A DNA stretch of 64,000 bases, from assembly GCF_900182905.1 (NCBI RefSeq), contig NZ_FXUF01000008.1:124001-188000 (forward strand), read 5' to 3'. Position numbers and translations under genes: made by a program. Shown here one piece after another: positions 45,079-53,474 of this stretch (position 1 is the first letter of the stretch; each line of letters begins with the position of its first letter). Below the pieces are notes generated by a model. The model ran no database searches. It was not told the origin of the DNA and saw only the letters and a program-made list of their open reading frames with translations. The DNA comes from Anoxynatronum buryatiense (GTDB lineage Bacteria > Bacillota > Clostridia > Peptostreptococcales > Tindalliaceae).

Positions 45079-45095
45079 TTCAGTATTAAACTGAA
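45079..45095 (+). promoter_or_regulatory. Inverted repeat before the SARP-type response regulator
   Basis: TTCAGT-N5-ACTGAA is a perfect 6-5-6 inverted repeat ending 15 bases before the start codon. It could be an operator or a small RNA hairpin near the ribosome site. Confidence 0.35.
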
Positions 45096-45109
45096 AGAGC
45101 GGTGAATCA

Positions 45110-46636
45110 ATGATAAATCTTTCGGAGCCTGAGATCATTTTGGTCGATGATGAGTCCTTAACCTTGCGTAACTATGAGCTGGTTCTCAAGTCTTTTTTTG
45201 GAGTAAAGGCATTTTCAGATCCGGTGGAAGCACTAAAATACATGGATCGGGAATCTGTGAAACGACTGAAAGTAATCATTAGTGATGCGTGGATGCCAGA
45301 TATGACCGGAGCGGAACTATTGTTTCACATGTCGAAAAGAATCCCGGAAGCAATGCGAATGATCGTTACAGGTATGAGAAATTTCGAAGTGGCGAAAGAA
45401 TCCATCAACAAGGGAAAGGTTCATTGTTTCCTTAATAAACCAGTTAAACCTGAAACACTGATTTTTAATACGATTTGTTGTTGTGAACAGTTACGGGTGC
45501 GCCGCGTTTTATACCATTCCATCGTAAGTATTCGCCTGGAAGAAACGGAGAAGCGGCAAATGCAATGGTTAAACCAGTTCTTTGTAGAACAGGCAGGTAA
45601 GGAAGCCGATGAAATGTCGGCACTGATACGGCCGATCTCTTATTATTATAAAGCGCTCAATCTCTATCGTAACAAAAAGTATACTGCCGCAATAGAAGTA
45701 ATCGGTCAGATTGCAACTGCACATGACGATCGGGTGGCCAGAGGAACTGAAATTCGGAAGCTGCTGTTGGAGGCGGCTGTTTTATGGACATTCAGGAAGC
45801 CGGGAAACAGCCAGGGATCATGGCACTACAACAGGGACGAAGTCGTATTATTACTTAGGAAAGCAGCCGATGTCATGGCAGCACATTCATTAAACGGAAT
45901 GATTGCCGTCCTGATGGAGGAGTTTTCTGATTTAATGCAGTTTGGGATAGACATGAACGTTTTTTCACAAAAACAGGCAGAGTGGATCCGGTTATGCCTG
46001 GGAAAAGATAAAAGGAAAGATTGGTCGGTGCAAACACTGGGAACATTGGTTATTTGGTATAAAGGGGAGACGGTGAAGATCAATGATTTATTGACCCGAA
46101 AAGAAATCGATGTGTTGACCTATCTATTGAGCCGTCCGGGACAGCGAATCCCTGCCGATATGATGATAGAGCATTTTTGGCCCCATAAGAGCTTTAAACA
46201 GGGCAAGAACAATCTGTACCTGACGCTTCATACTCTCCGAAAAACCCTCGAACCCGATTTGAACAAGCCGAAACATTCCCGTATCATCCAATATCACGAT
46301 AATTGCTGTTTTCTGAATACTACCCATGCAGCCATTCAGGATCTCGAACTGACTGAACTGATGACCAGAGCACAGGACGAATGGAGCAAGGGATTGGAAA
46401 AAGCGTTTCTTGAAACATGCCAGTTGATTATCAGCAATTATCGACAACCATATCTATGTGAATATATCTATGAGCATTGGATTTCAGAACGACGGTATCA
46501 GATTCAGTCAAAGTTCCACGAACTGCTACTGAAGTACACGCAGCTACTGGAAAAACAGCAAAGAAAGCAAGAAGCGCAGCTGATGCTGAAGGTTTCTATC
46601 AGTAATCGTCTTGTGCTGGGAGACCTGTATGACTAA
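45110..46636 (+). CDS. Response regulator with SARP-like (winged helix + BTAD) output
   Basis: This 508-aa protein has a receiver domain (residues 1-125; acceptor Asp59 in IISDAWMPDMTG, Lys in NKPVKPE), a middle region of unknown fold (about 125-300), a winged-helix DNA-binding domain (about 300-395; LTRKEIDVLTYLLSRPGQRIP), and a C-terminal helical BTAD-like domain. Receiver proteins with this output occur in Firmicutes, but it has no neighbouring histidine kinase here, so it would be an orphan regulator. The ribosome site (GAGCGGTGA) is modest. Confidence 0.85.
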   Translation: MINLSEPEIILVDDESLTLRNYELVLKSFFGVKAFSDPVEALKYMDRESVKRLKVIISDAWMPDMTGAELLFHMSKRIPEAMRMIVTGMRNFEVAKESINKGKVHCFLNKPVKPETLIFNTICCCEQLRVRRVLYHSIVSIRLEETEKRQMQWLNQFFVEQAGKEADEMSALIRPISYYYKALNLYRNKKYTAAIEVIGQIATAHDDRVARGTEIRKLLLEAAVLWTFRKPGNSQGSWHYNRDEVVLLLRKAADVMAAHSLNGMIAVLMEEFSDLMQFGIDMNVFSQKQAEWIRLCLGKDKRKDWSVQTLGTLVIWYKGETVKINDLLTRKEIDVLTYLLSRPGQRIPADMMIEHFWPHKSFKQGKNNLYLTLHTLRKTLEPDLNKPKHSRIIQYHDNCCFLNTTHAAIQDLELTELMTRAQDEWSKGLEKAFLETCQLIISNYRQPYLCEYIYEHWISERRYQIQSKFHELLLKYTQLLEKQQRKQEAQLMLKVSISNRLVLGDLYD

Positions 46637-46666
46637 CACGCAGCATACCAGACAGTGGCACGCGTC

Positions 46667-46681
46667 TCAAGCGACGCTTGA
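46667..46681 (+). other. 15-base palindrome between response regulator and chemoreceptor
   Basis: TCAAGCG-A-CGCTTGA is perfectly symmetrical, 30 bases after the stop. The one-base centre rules out a simple terminator, so it may be a protein-binding site. Nothing else was recognised in 46637-46882. Confidence 0.35.
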
Positions 46682-46882
46682 ATGATTGAATCACTATGAA
46701 AGATGAAGCTTTGCAAATCATTACCATGGAAAGCAGTCGGTTTGAATGGGCTCCGGTAATTTTCCGGATAGATTCAGCAGACGATGCTGAAGTAATTGAA
46801 CAGGGGGCATGATTTTAAGCATTGAATGTCAATGAGGCAGAGCGGGATGGTCAATAAAAAATCAAAACTGGAGGGTGATCAA

Positions 46883-48880
46883 ATGGGATTGGCAAAAAAA
46901 ATTGCTGTTATTGTGGGGGTTCTTGTGTTGATTATTTGCCTGGGGCTAAGTGGGATGGCGATCAAAATCGCATCAGACACACTGGAAGAGCAAATTGATA
47001 ACACTTTGCTCGGGCAGACAATACAAGGTGCTGAATTGGTTGAAACGATTGTCGGCATGCGTCTTGAGGTTCTGGAAGAGGTGGCGCGCAGGGAAGCAGT
47101 TGAATCAATGGATTGGAACGTGCAGCGCACTTCACTGCTGGACGATGTGGCAGGCTTGGGATATGAAGACATCGCAATTGTGGACCGCGGCGGGCAGGCA
47201 ACTTATGTGCTGTCGGGAAACAGTATCAATAACGGTGATGCCGATTACGTCAAAAGAGCATTTGCCGGGGAGAGTAATGTATCAGACGTGATCATCAGTC
47301 CGGTAACCGGGGAGGCTTCTTTTGTTCATGCGGTACCTATTAAAGTGAATGGCAGGGTTGAAGGCGTGCTTTATGCAAGAAGAGACGGCAATATGCTGAC
47401 TTCACTCACCGATGAAATGGGCTTTGGTGAAAGTGGGTATGCCTTTATCCTTAACACCCAAGGCATTTTTGCGGCGCATCCGAATCAAGATTATGTAATG
47501 GATCAGATAGCTCCGGTACAGGCTGCGCAGACAGATGTTTACTGGGAAAATCTGGCCGGTTTATTCCAGCGAATCTTAAATGAACCGGAAGGATACAGCT
47601 ATTATCGACATAACAACCAGGATTTTTTTGCTGCCTACGCGCCGATTCAGGGAACCAACTGGATTCTGGTCACCACCGCTGCAAAAGATGAAGTTCTGAG
47701 TGCGGTTGCATCCACGCGAAATACCCTCATAACGATGTCGGCGGCGTTCATGCTGCTTGGGTTGGTAACAGCTTTTATTGTCGGAAGAAGCATAGCGAAA
47801 CCGATTATACGTCAGGCGTCTGTCATTGAACGGTTCTCAAAATATGATTTGACAACCGAAGGCATGACGGAAATTCGCCGGTACGCAAGCCGAAAAGATG
47901 AAATTGGTTTGATTACCAAGGCGCTGGCAATCATGCAGGAAAATCTGGCTTCACTGATCATGCAAATCAGCGGTAATGCGCAGACTGTGGCTTCCTCGGC
48001 AGAAGAGTTGACAGCGACCAGTCAACAGTCGGCCGCAGCCTCCAATGAGGTGGCAAAAACCATTGAAGATATCGCAACAGGAGCGACTGATCAGGCCAAG
48101 GATACGGAGCATGGCGTTCAAAGTGTTAATGAAATCGGAAAACAGATTGAAAAAAACCAACAATTAATGGAAACGTTGAATCGAACAGCTGAAGATGTCA
48201 AACAGATGAAAAACGAAGGATTACAAACACTGAAAGATGTTGTCGAAAAGACGGCACAGACCAGTGATTCGACGAAAGAAGTCAGTGAGATCATTATCAA
48301 TACAAACGAAAGTGCAAGCCGAATACAAACGGCCAGTGGGATGATTAAGAGTATTGCAGAGCAGACAAACTTATTGGCTCTGAATGCAGCCATTGAATCA
48401 GCACGAGCGGGTGAAGCTGGCCGCGGATTTGCCGTGGTTGCTGAAGAAATCCGAAAGTTGGCAGAACAGTCCAATCAATTTACAAAGGAAATAGATACCA
48501 TCATCAGTGATTTGACAGGTAAAACCGGTTATGCTGTGACAACCATGAGTCAAGTGGCTGAAATTGTGGCAGCACAAAGCAAAAGTGTTGGCGTAACAAA
48601 TGAAAAATTTCAGGGCATTGACATATCCATTGAAAGAATGCGTGCGGCGATTGAATCATTGAATGAGTCGGGGGCGGTGATGGATTCCAAGAAAAATGAG
48701 TTGGTGGGGGTAATTGAAAATCTGTCGGCCATCTCGGAAGAAAATGCTGCCGGAACCGAAGAGGCCTCTGCCTCAGTAGAGGAGCAAACTGCAGCCATGG
48801 CCGAAATAGCTGGAGCCAGTGAAACATTGGCACAGCTGGCGGAAGAAATGCAGAAGGGGATTGCCCGGTTTAGCCTGTAA
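46883..48880 (+). CDS. Methyl-accepting chemotaxis protein with dCache sensor
   Basis: This is a 665-aa membrane chemoreceptor: first membrane helix (about residues 6-28), an outside double-Cache sensor (about 35-270; [46 protein letters not shown]), second helix (about 280-302), HAMP, and a signalling domain with the tip [39 protein letters not shown] 46883 has GGAGGGTGATC upstream. The ligand is unknown; dCache domains of this kind often bind amino acids or carboxylates. Confidence 0.92.
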   Translation: MGLAKKIAVIVGVLVLIICLGLSGMAIKIASDTLEEQIDNTLLGQTIQGAELVETIVGMRLEVLEEVARREAVESMDWNVQRTSLLDDVAGLGYEDIAIVDRGGQATYVLSGNSINNGDADYVKRAFAGESNVSDVIISPVTGEASFVHAVPIKVNGRVEGVLYARRDGNMLTSLTDEMGFGESGYAFILNTQGIFAAHPNQDYVMDQIAPVQAAQTDVYWENLAGLFQRILNEPEGYSYYRHNNQDFFAAYAPIQGTNWILVTTAAKDEVLSAVASTRNTLITMSAAFMLLGLVTAFIVGRSIAKPIIRQASVIERFSKYDLTTEGMTEIRRYASRKDEIGLITKALAIMQENLASLIMQISGNAQTVASSAEELTATSQQSAAASNEVAKTIEDIATGATDQAKDTEHGVQSVNEIGKQIEKNQQLMETLNRTAEDVKQMKNEGLQTLKDVVEKTAQTSDSTKEVSEIIINTNESASRIQTASGMIKSIAEQTNLLALNAAIESARAGEAGRGFAVVAEEIRKLAEQSNQFTKEIDTIISDLTGKTGYAVTTMSQVAEIVAAQSKSVGVTNEKFQGIDISIERMRAAIESLNESGAVMDSKKNELVGVIENLSAISEENAAGTEEASASVEEQTAAMAEIAGASETLAQLAEEMQKGIARFSL

Positions 48881-48918
48881 AGACGAATTGTAAAATGTGA
48901 CATGGTAAAGTAAACAAT

Positions 48919-48960
48919 CAAGAGCAGGGTTCTGTCACTTCGACGGAATCCCTGCTCTTG
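48919..48960. terminator. Hairpin between convergent chemoreceptor and DppA-like genes
   Basis: CAAGAGCAGGG and CCCTGCTCTTG form an 11-bp stem with extra inner pairing. Neither side has a long T-run, so termination may be moderate in both directions. Confidence 0.6.
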
Positions 48961-48997
48961 ACTTATGGCATCAATCACCAAATGAGGAAGGCTAACC

Positions 48998-49819
48998 TTA
49001 CAGCATTGAACCTGCCAGTGTTACCATGGCTCTGAACAGTTGATACAGCGTGACAACATCGGAGGCTTCACAGCTCACCGTCAGGGCGTTCACCCGATTG
49101 ACACCGGGAATAGATGCCGCCTTATCAGCCATCACTGCCTGGGCCAGCTCCAACGTCAAAGAAAAAGGGCCTTCGTGTCTTTTTACCGGTGCAGTGGGAA
49201 TACTTGCCAGTGCCTTCACCACGGCTTCGGCGTAAGCCGACTTTAACTGGTTTTGGGATACATGCCGGGCGCAATAGCGGGAAAGTGCTTTCTTAACTGC
49301 CACCGTTGCAACGGGGCCAACTTCACTCAATGCATCCTGGGTAACCTGATGATCACCGGCCACCAGCACCACCGGCACATCGAAATGACCGGCCACCAGA
49401 GCATTCAGACCGATTTCCCCCACAGTTTCCCCATTAATCATGAGCTTGCTCACCACCCGGCCGGCATAGGTATGATCAAAAATCCCCGTAGGCGTACCGG
49501 CTTTGGGATGGTACCCGATGAGCATGGCACAGTCAACACCGCTGTCCACGCCTTCCATCATACTCAAGTCTTTGGGATAGCCGCTGATGAGATTCACATC
49601 CGGATGAAGCAGTTCAATGAGAATGTTATCCATGGAGTCGTGGGAATCATTGACAATCACTTCGGTGACGCCATGTTTGAACAGTTCTTCGCACAACAGG
49701 TTGACCTCATCCGTCATCAACTGTCGGGCCCGGGCATAGTCCGGCTTGTCCCATCCCGTCTGTTTTCGGGAAACCACACCCCAAATTCCTTCCAGATCAG
49801 CAGAGATAAATACTTTCAT
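48998..49819 (-). CDS. M55-family D-aminopeptidase (DppA-like)
   Basis: This 273-aa zinc peptidase is of the DppA family. It opens with KVFISADLEGIWGVV, where the Asp and Glu bind zinc, and continues with EVIVNDSHDSMDN, GYHPKAGTPTGIFDHTYAG and the nucleophile region VVLVAGDHQV. DppA releases D-Ala from D-amino acid peptides, aiding peptide or wall recycling. The start at 49819 has AAAGGAG eight bases upstream. Not linked here to a dipeptide ABC transporter. Confidence 0.9.
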   Translation of the reverse strand: MKVFISADLEGIWGVVSRKQTGWDKPDYARARQLMTDEVNLLCEELFKHGVTEVIVNDSHDSMDNILIELLHPDVNLISGYPKDLSMMEGVDSGVDCAMLIGYHPKAGTPTGIFDHTYAGRVVSKLMINGETVGEIGLNALVAGHFDVPVVLVAGDHQVTQDALSEVGPVATVAVKKALSRYCARHVSQNQLKSAYAEAVVKALASIPTAPVKRHEGPFSLTLELAQAVMADKAASIPGVNRVNALTVSCEASDVVTLYQLFRAMVTLAGSML

Positions 49820-49874
49820 GACAATCACTCCTTTGAAGTCGATGGTGTAAAAACTGGAATGGAAAGCTGCCTCT

Positions 49875-49929
49875 ATTATAACCAAAACCTGAAAAATCCA
49901 CCAATTTTTTGTGATTTGATAAATCAAAT
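49875..49929 (-). promoter_or_regulatory. DppA promoter and upstream palindrome
   Basis: On the minus strand TTGGTG (49899-49904) and TATAAT (49875-49880) are 18 bases apart. Upstream, 49914-49929 is a perfect inverted repeat ATTTGAT-AA-ATCAAAT centred about 53 bases before the predicted start, suggesting an activator or repressor site. The remaining part of 49820-50200 holds only the next promoter. Confidence 0.5.
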
Positions 49930-50091
49930 GCCATTGTATCAATAATAAGGCTGGTCGAATCTTGCCAAATGGGAAGCGGTGCATTCCAATAAGTCGAAAT
50001 AGAAGAGGTTTGTATGAGATTTGCCGGAACCAGATGATTGCCGGCCCGATGCTGGGCGAGTGACATTTCTTGATTAAAAGTGTTGCTTAAA

Positions 50092-50100
50092 TGGTACAAT
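50092..50100 (+). promoter_or_regulatory. Extended -10 promoter of the response regulator-CheX gene
   Basis: TGGTACAAT is an extended -10 element about 100 bases before the start codon. A possible TTGATT lies 19 bases upstream of the hexamer. Confidence 0.45.
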
Positions 50101-50200
50101 AGAACTATGACGCTTCATAATTGCCAATTAGTGACAATAATGTAAAGCTTGATGGGGATTGCAGATAGCGTTGACAATTTACAGAAAGCAGGTGGTATCA

Positions 50201-51073
50201 ATGAGTCAAAACACTTCTCTTTCGCAGCGTATTGTCATTGTGGATGACTCTCCCTTCTCGGTCAGCGTGCTGGAGAACATCTTGGCAGATTTGGGGCACA
50301 ATGTCGTGGGTTCGGCTGATTCTCTTGAACAAACCATTGAGGTGGTGGAAAATCATCAGCCTGATCTGGTTACCATGGACATGACAATACCCGGCACCGA
50401 TGGATTGGAGTGCACAAAAGCGATTAAAAAAAGACTGCCCGGCACCAAGGTGATCATCATCAGCTCGTTAAAAGACGAAGCCATGATGAAAAAAGCCAAG
50501 GAGGCGGGGGCTGAAGGGTATGTGCAGAAACCCGTTGATTCAGAAGAACTGGGGCGGGTGATTGACCGGCTGGTGAATGAAGAACGATTGCTGGAAAAGC
50601 TGAACGAACTGGGAAAACTGGCTTTTCAGGAATCGTTGATGAACAATATGAATCGCATTTTTGGCGAAAAGCCCGTGTTTCAGGATCCGGAAGAGACGCT
50701 CTCGGAGTCACAGGGAATTTCTGTGGTCATGGGAATTATTGGCGCCTTCAGCGGCCGTTTTGTGATGGACCTGTCATATGCCTCAGCTGAAGCGGTGGTC
50801 AAAAAAATGTTGAAGCGGGAAACCGTTCCAAAAGATGAGGTACTCAACTCTGCAGCAGAGCTGGCCAATATGGTTGCAGGGAACGCCTGCTCAATGATCA
50901 ACCAGATCAATAAGCTTTATGCACTTCGCCTGGCACCTCCCACCATCTATCATGGTGAATCTCTGAAACTTTCCACAGCCAACTTGAAAGGCACTACTAT
51001 TGTGGCGAAGACTTCTGTTGGAGCAATGTATTTGAACTATGGATTCGCAAAGGGGGAACACATGTGGATGTAA
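50201..51073 (+). CDS. Response regulator fused to a CheX-like domain
   Basis: This 290-aa protein has a CheY-like receiver (residues 10-125; Asp15/Asp16, acceptor Asp60 in TMDMTIPGTDG, Lys in VQKPVDSEE) followed by a CheX-type phosphatase domain with the E-x2-N motif in SAAELANMVAGNACS. CheX removes phosphate from CheY-P; fusion to a receiver suggests a self-acting or phosphate-sink module in chemotaxis. ATG 50201 has AGGTGG upstream. The end overlaps the next CheX gene by ten bases. Confidence 0.88.
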   Translation: MSQNTSLSQRIVIVDDSPFSVSVLENILADLGHNVVGSADSLEQTIEVVENHQPDLVTMDMTIPGTDGLECTKAIKKRLPGTKVIIISSLKDEAMMKKAKEAGAEGYVQKPVDSEELGRVIDRLVNEERLLEKLNELGKLAFQESLMNNMNRIFGEKPVFQDPEETLSESQGISVVMGIIGAFSGRFVMDLSYASAEAVVKKMLKRETVPKDEVLNSAAELANMVAGNACSMINQINKLYALRLAPPTIYHGESLKLSTANLKGTTIVAKTSVGAMYLNYGFAKGEHMWM

Positions 51074-51528
51074 AATGGATTAACCCTTTTATTGAAGCTT
51101 TTATGCATGTGATGCCCCAGCTTGGATTTCAAACCATCGAAAAAAGCGCGGTTACCCTGGGGCAGGGTAAGATTAAGAGTGCCGGCGTCATTATGAATTT
51201 GGGGATTGTGGGAGAGCTCACCGGGAATGTGGTTTATAACATTGAAATGGAAACGGCGAAAGGAATCGCTTCGAAAATGATGATGGGAATGCCAGTGGCC
51301 GAGTTGGATGAAATGGCTCAAAGTGCCATTTCTGAGTTATCGAATATGTTGACAGCCAATGCCAGTATTAATTTCTCTAAAATGGATATCAGCACCAATA
51401 TTTCCACGCCAACACTTATGTATGGCACAGATTTTGAAGTCATGGTGAATATGCCCAAATATGTGTGTGTCGAAATGAACGCTGACGGCCTTGCACTTCA
51501 AATCAATGTGGCTGTCAGATCTCAGTAG
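51064..51528 (+). CDS. Stand-alone CheX-like chemotaxis phosphatase
   Basis: This 154-aa protein is a single CheX domain. The E-x2-N catalytic motif is visible in SAISELSNMLTANASIN, and the start FIEAFMHVMPQLGF is typical. The GTG start overlaps the upstream gene by ten bases, with GGGGG as ribosome site, so the two are translationally coupled. It may pair with the CheX half of its neighbour, since CheX works as a dimer. Confidence 0.88.
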   Translation: MDVKWINPFIEAFMHVMPQLGFQTIEKSAVTLGQGKIKSAGVIMNLGIVGELTGNVVYNIEMETAKGIASKMMMGMPVAELDEMAQSAISELSNMLTANASINFSKMDISTNISTPTLMYGTDFEVMVNMPKYVCVEMNADGLALQINVAVRSQ

Positions 51529-51571
51529 TCAGTACTATGAAGGTTGTTCATCGCTACTTAACAACACACAT

Positions 51572-51620
51572 CAAAAAGACGCTGTTGCAGATCACGATGA
51601 TCTGCAACAGCGTCTTTTTG
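51572..51620. terminator. Very long perfect bidirectional terminator
   Basis: A 22-bp perfect stem (51572-51593 with 51599-51620) around a five-base loop, with A-tract and T-tract ends. It separates the convergent cheX and cheV genes and should act in both directions. Confidence 0.92.
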
Positions 51621-51630
51621 TGAGAGCAGA

Positions 51631-52542
51631 TTAAAGGATAAGGCGGTCGATGGAGGATACCAGGCGTCCGATTTCAGGCTTGGTAATCTGGTCATCGGCA
51701 CCCAGTGCCACGCCCTTCTGATGCATTTGTTCGTCAATCAATGAGGAGAAAATGATCACAGGAAGTTTCGACAGGACCTTATCGGTCTTGATTTTTTTGG
51801 TGAGGCTGTGCCCGTCCATCTGAGGCATTTCAATATCAGTTATGACCAATGCCACTTTTTCTTCAAGAGGCAGCTTTTCATTTTCCCGATAGGCTTCAAG
51901 GGCTTCCCAGGCCTCTTTGCCGTTGGAGGTGATGGTGACAGAAGTATACCCGGCGGTGGTGAGGGCTTCCAGCAAAATATGGGTCAGCATTTTGGAGTCT
52001 TCCGCAATAAGAATGGGTTTTTCACTTCTGACGCGTGGTCCCATTTTGGACACCTCAGACATTTGAATGCCTGTATTGGGGCTGATATCCACCAGGATCT
52101 TCTCGAAATCCAGCACGACAACCAGCTTTTCAGGCATTTTCACAATGCCGGTGGCAATGCCTTCCTGACCGGAGAAAATGGTTTCATCCGGCTTTTCCAC
52201 ATTCTCCCATGATATGCGGTGAATACCCACCACTTCATGAACCAAAAATCCCACCGTTGTTTTGTTGAAATGCGAAATAATGTAGCGTGCACCGGCATCG
52301 GCATCTTCATCACTCAAATTCAGGTATTTGGGAAGGTCAACGGCAGTGATCACCAGGTCCCGGGGCTTGAAAATTCCCTTGATGCAGGGGTGTGAGTTGG
52401 GAATGCGAATGGTTTTCATGAAGGGGATGATTTCTCTAACCTTCGCCACATTTATGCCGAAAAAATTCTCGCCAATTCGAAATTCCACAATTTCCAATTC
52501 ATTGGTACCACTCTCCAACAATATGCCCTTGTCGTTATTCAT
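51631..52542 (-). CDS. cheV: CheV-type chemotaxis coupling protein
   Basis: This 303-aa protein has a CheW-like coupling domain (residues about 15-160; ELEIVEFRIGENFFGINVAKVREII) and a C-terminal receiver (about 175-300; LIAEDSKM, acceptor Asp in VITDIEMPQMDG, Lys in QITKPEIG). CheV links receptors to CheA and adapts when phosphorylated. The start has GGAGGAG upstream. It is convergent with the CheX pair, so this is a small chemotaxis cluster apart from any main che operon. Confidence 0.93.
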   Translation of the reverse strand: MNNDKGILLESGTNELEIVEFRIGENFFGINVAKVREIIPFMKTIRIPNSHPCIKGIFKPRDLVITAVDLPKYLNLSDEDADAGARYIISHFNKTTVGFLVHEVVGIHRISWENVEKPDETIFSGQEGIATGIVKMPEKLVVVLDFEKILVDISPNTGIQMSEVSKMGPRVRSEKPILIAEDSKMLTHILLEALTTAGYTSVTITSNGKEAWEALEAYRENEKLPLEEKVALVITDIEMPQMDGHSLTKKIKTDKVLSKLPVIIFSSLIDEQMHQKGVALGADDQITKPEIGRLVSSIDRLIL

Positions 52543-52661
52543 GAGTGCATCTCCTCCGCTTAAAGATCAATTTACAGGAGTGGCTTTCAGCAAAACACTC
52601 ATCTGTATAGTCACCATTTTACCCTTTTAAAGACATTTCACGCACATTAGTTTTATATAAA

Positions 52662-53354
52662 TCAGGGATCACGGCTGAGAACTTCATTTAAGATGGCAGT
52701 GTTGCACTGGTATTGTTTACGTCCCACCGGGTGAATGGCTCCTGCCGCTGTGAGGGCGTTCAGTTCCCGGTAGAAGGAGCTCCGGGACATTCCCAGGCAT
52801 TCCAGCAAACAGGTTTTTGACAGGTCAACTGTCAACAAGTTCTCCTGTTGCTGCTTCATTTCTCCCAAAAAAAAGCAGGCGATCCGCTGGCGGTTGTTCT
52901 GTATGCTGAAAAGAATAACCTTATTCAGCAAATAACTGATGCGGTGATTCATAAAAGCCAGATAGTTGGCCAGAAGCTGAGGATGTTCGGTCAATACACC
53001 TAAAAAGAGGGGTTTGTGAATGAACTGAACAGTGGAGATGCTTTCGGCGCTGAAAGCAAGGGTGCCGTTGATTTCTGAGCCGGATGAAACACCAAAAACC
53101 TCACCGGTGTGAATATGCCGCAAAGGAATGAACTTGCCGTTTTCAAGAGCGACTGAAACAGAAACATGACCTTCCAGTAAATACATAAGGTAATCATCTT
53201 CGTTATCGCTTTCGATGGAAACACCTTGAGAAAAGGTGCGGGTGAAGGTGGAAACCTGTTGAAGAATTCCGGCAATTTCATCGGCCTCCAGACCTGCCCA
53301 AAAACTGGTGGACCTTTTGCCGGCACAAGGATAGAGGCAACATTGGTGAGTCAT
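52662..53354 (-). CDS. Crp/Fnr-family regulator with N-terminal cysteines
   Basis: This 230-aa transcription factor has a cyclic-nucleotide-binding-like sensor (about residues 20-130; MYLLEGHVSVSV, HIHTGEVFGVSSG) and a C-terminal winged helix (LECLGMSRSSFYRELNAL). The first ten residues contain Cys5, Cys6 and Cys10, and further cysteines occur later, so an iron-sulfur or thiol sensor like FNR is possible, though the spacing is not that of FNR. AGGAGG precedes the start. It is divergent from the nitrogenase-like/ABC operon and probably controls it through the palindrome at 53387-53408. Confidence 0.88.
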   Translation of the reverse strand: MTHQCCLYPCAGKRSTSFWAGLEADEIAGILQQVSTFTRTFSQGVSIESDNEDDYLMYLLEGHVSVSVALENGKFIPLRHIHTGEVFGVSSGSEINGTLAFSAESISTVQFIHKPLFLGVLTEHPQLLANYLAFMNHRISYLLNKVILFSIQNNRQRIACFFLGEMKQQQENLLTVDLSKTCLLECLGMSRSSFYRELNALTAAGAIHPVGRKQYQCNTAILNEVLSRDP

Positions 53355-53386
53355 AAGGCACCTCCTGATTTCTTTTCTTTAAGGTG

Positions 53387-53408
53387 GTCTGTCCAATATT
53401 GGATAGAC
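53387..53408. promoter_or_regulatory. 22-bp operator palindrome, probable Crp/Fnr-like site
   Basis: The arms GTCTGTCCAAT and ATTGGATAGAC are complementary in 10 of 11 positions. The centre is about 41 bases upstream of the predicted plus-strand RNA start near 53439, the position used by class II Crp/Fnr activators. For the regulator gene the same site lies in its own 5' leader, which would allow self-repression. Confidence 0.65.
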
Positions 53409-53424
53409 GTGCGGGCTGACTCTC

Positions 53425-53453
53425 ATTATAATAGCACTGATAATGAAAATCAA
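53425..53453 (-). promoter_or_regulatory. Promoter of the Crp/Fnr-like gene, overlapping the operon promoter
   Basis: On the minus strand TTGATT (53448-53453) and TATAAT (53425-53430) are 17 bases apart. The plus strand reads TATAAT at 53427-53432, the probable -10 of the ABC operon, which lacks a good -35. The two divergent promoters overlap, so transcription of one should exclude the other. Confidence 0.6.
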
Positions 53454-53457
53454 TACT
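53439..53457. promoter_or_regulatory. Fur box upstream of the ABC/nitrogenase-like operon
   Basis: GATAATGAAAATCAATACT matches 15 of 19 positions of the classic Fur consensus. It covers the predicted operon start and the -35 element of the divergent regulator gene, so iron-loaded Fur could repress both. Confidence 0.7.
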
Positions 53458-53474
53458 AAAAAGGAGTGACATCA

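Noticed and set aside
46655-46672. A sigma-54 promoter (TGGCACG) before the chemoreceptor gene
   Set aside because: The -24 part is present but no TTGC lies at the required -12 spacing.
50171-50176. TTGACA as the -35 of the response regulator-CheX gene
   Set aside because: A -10 at the right distance would fall at the ribosome site or start codon; the extended -10 at 50092 fits better.
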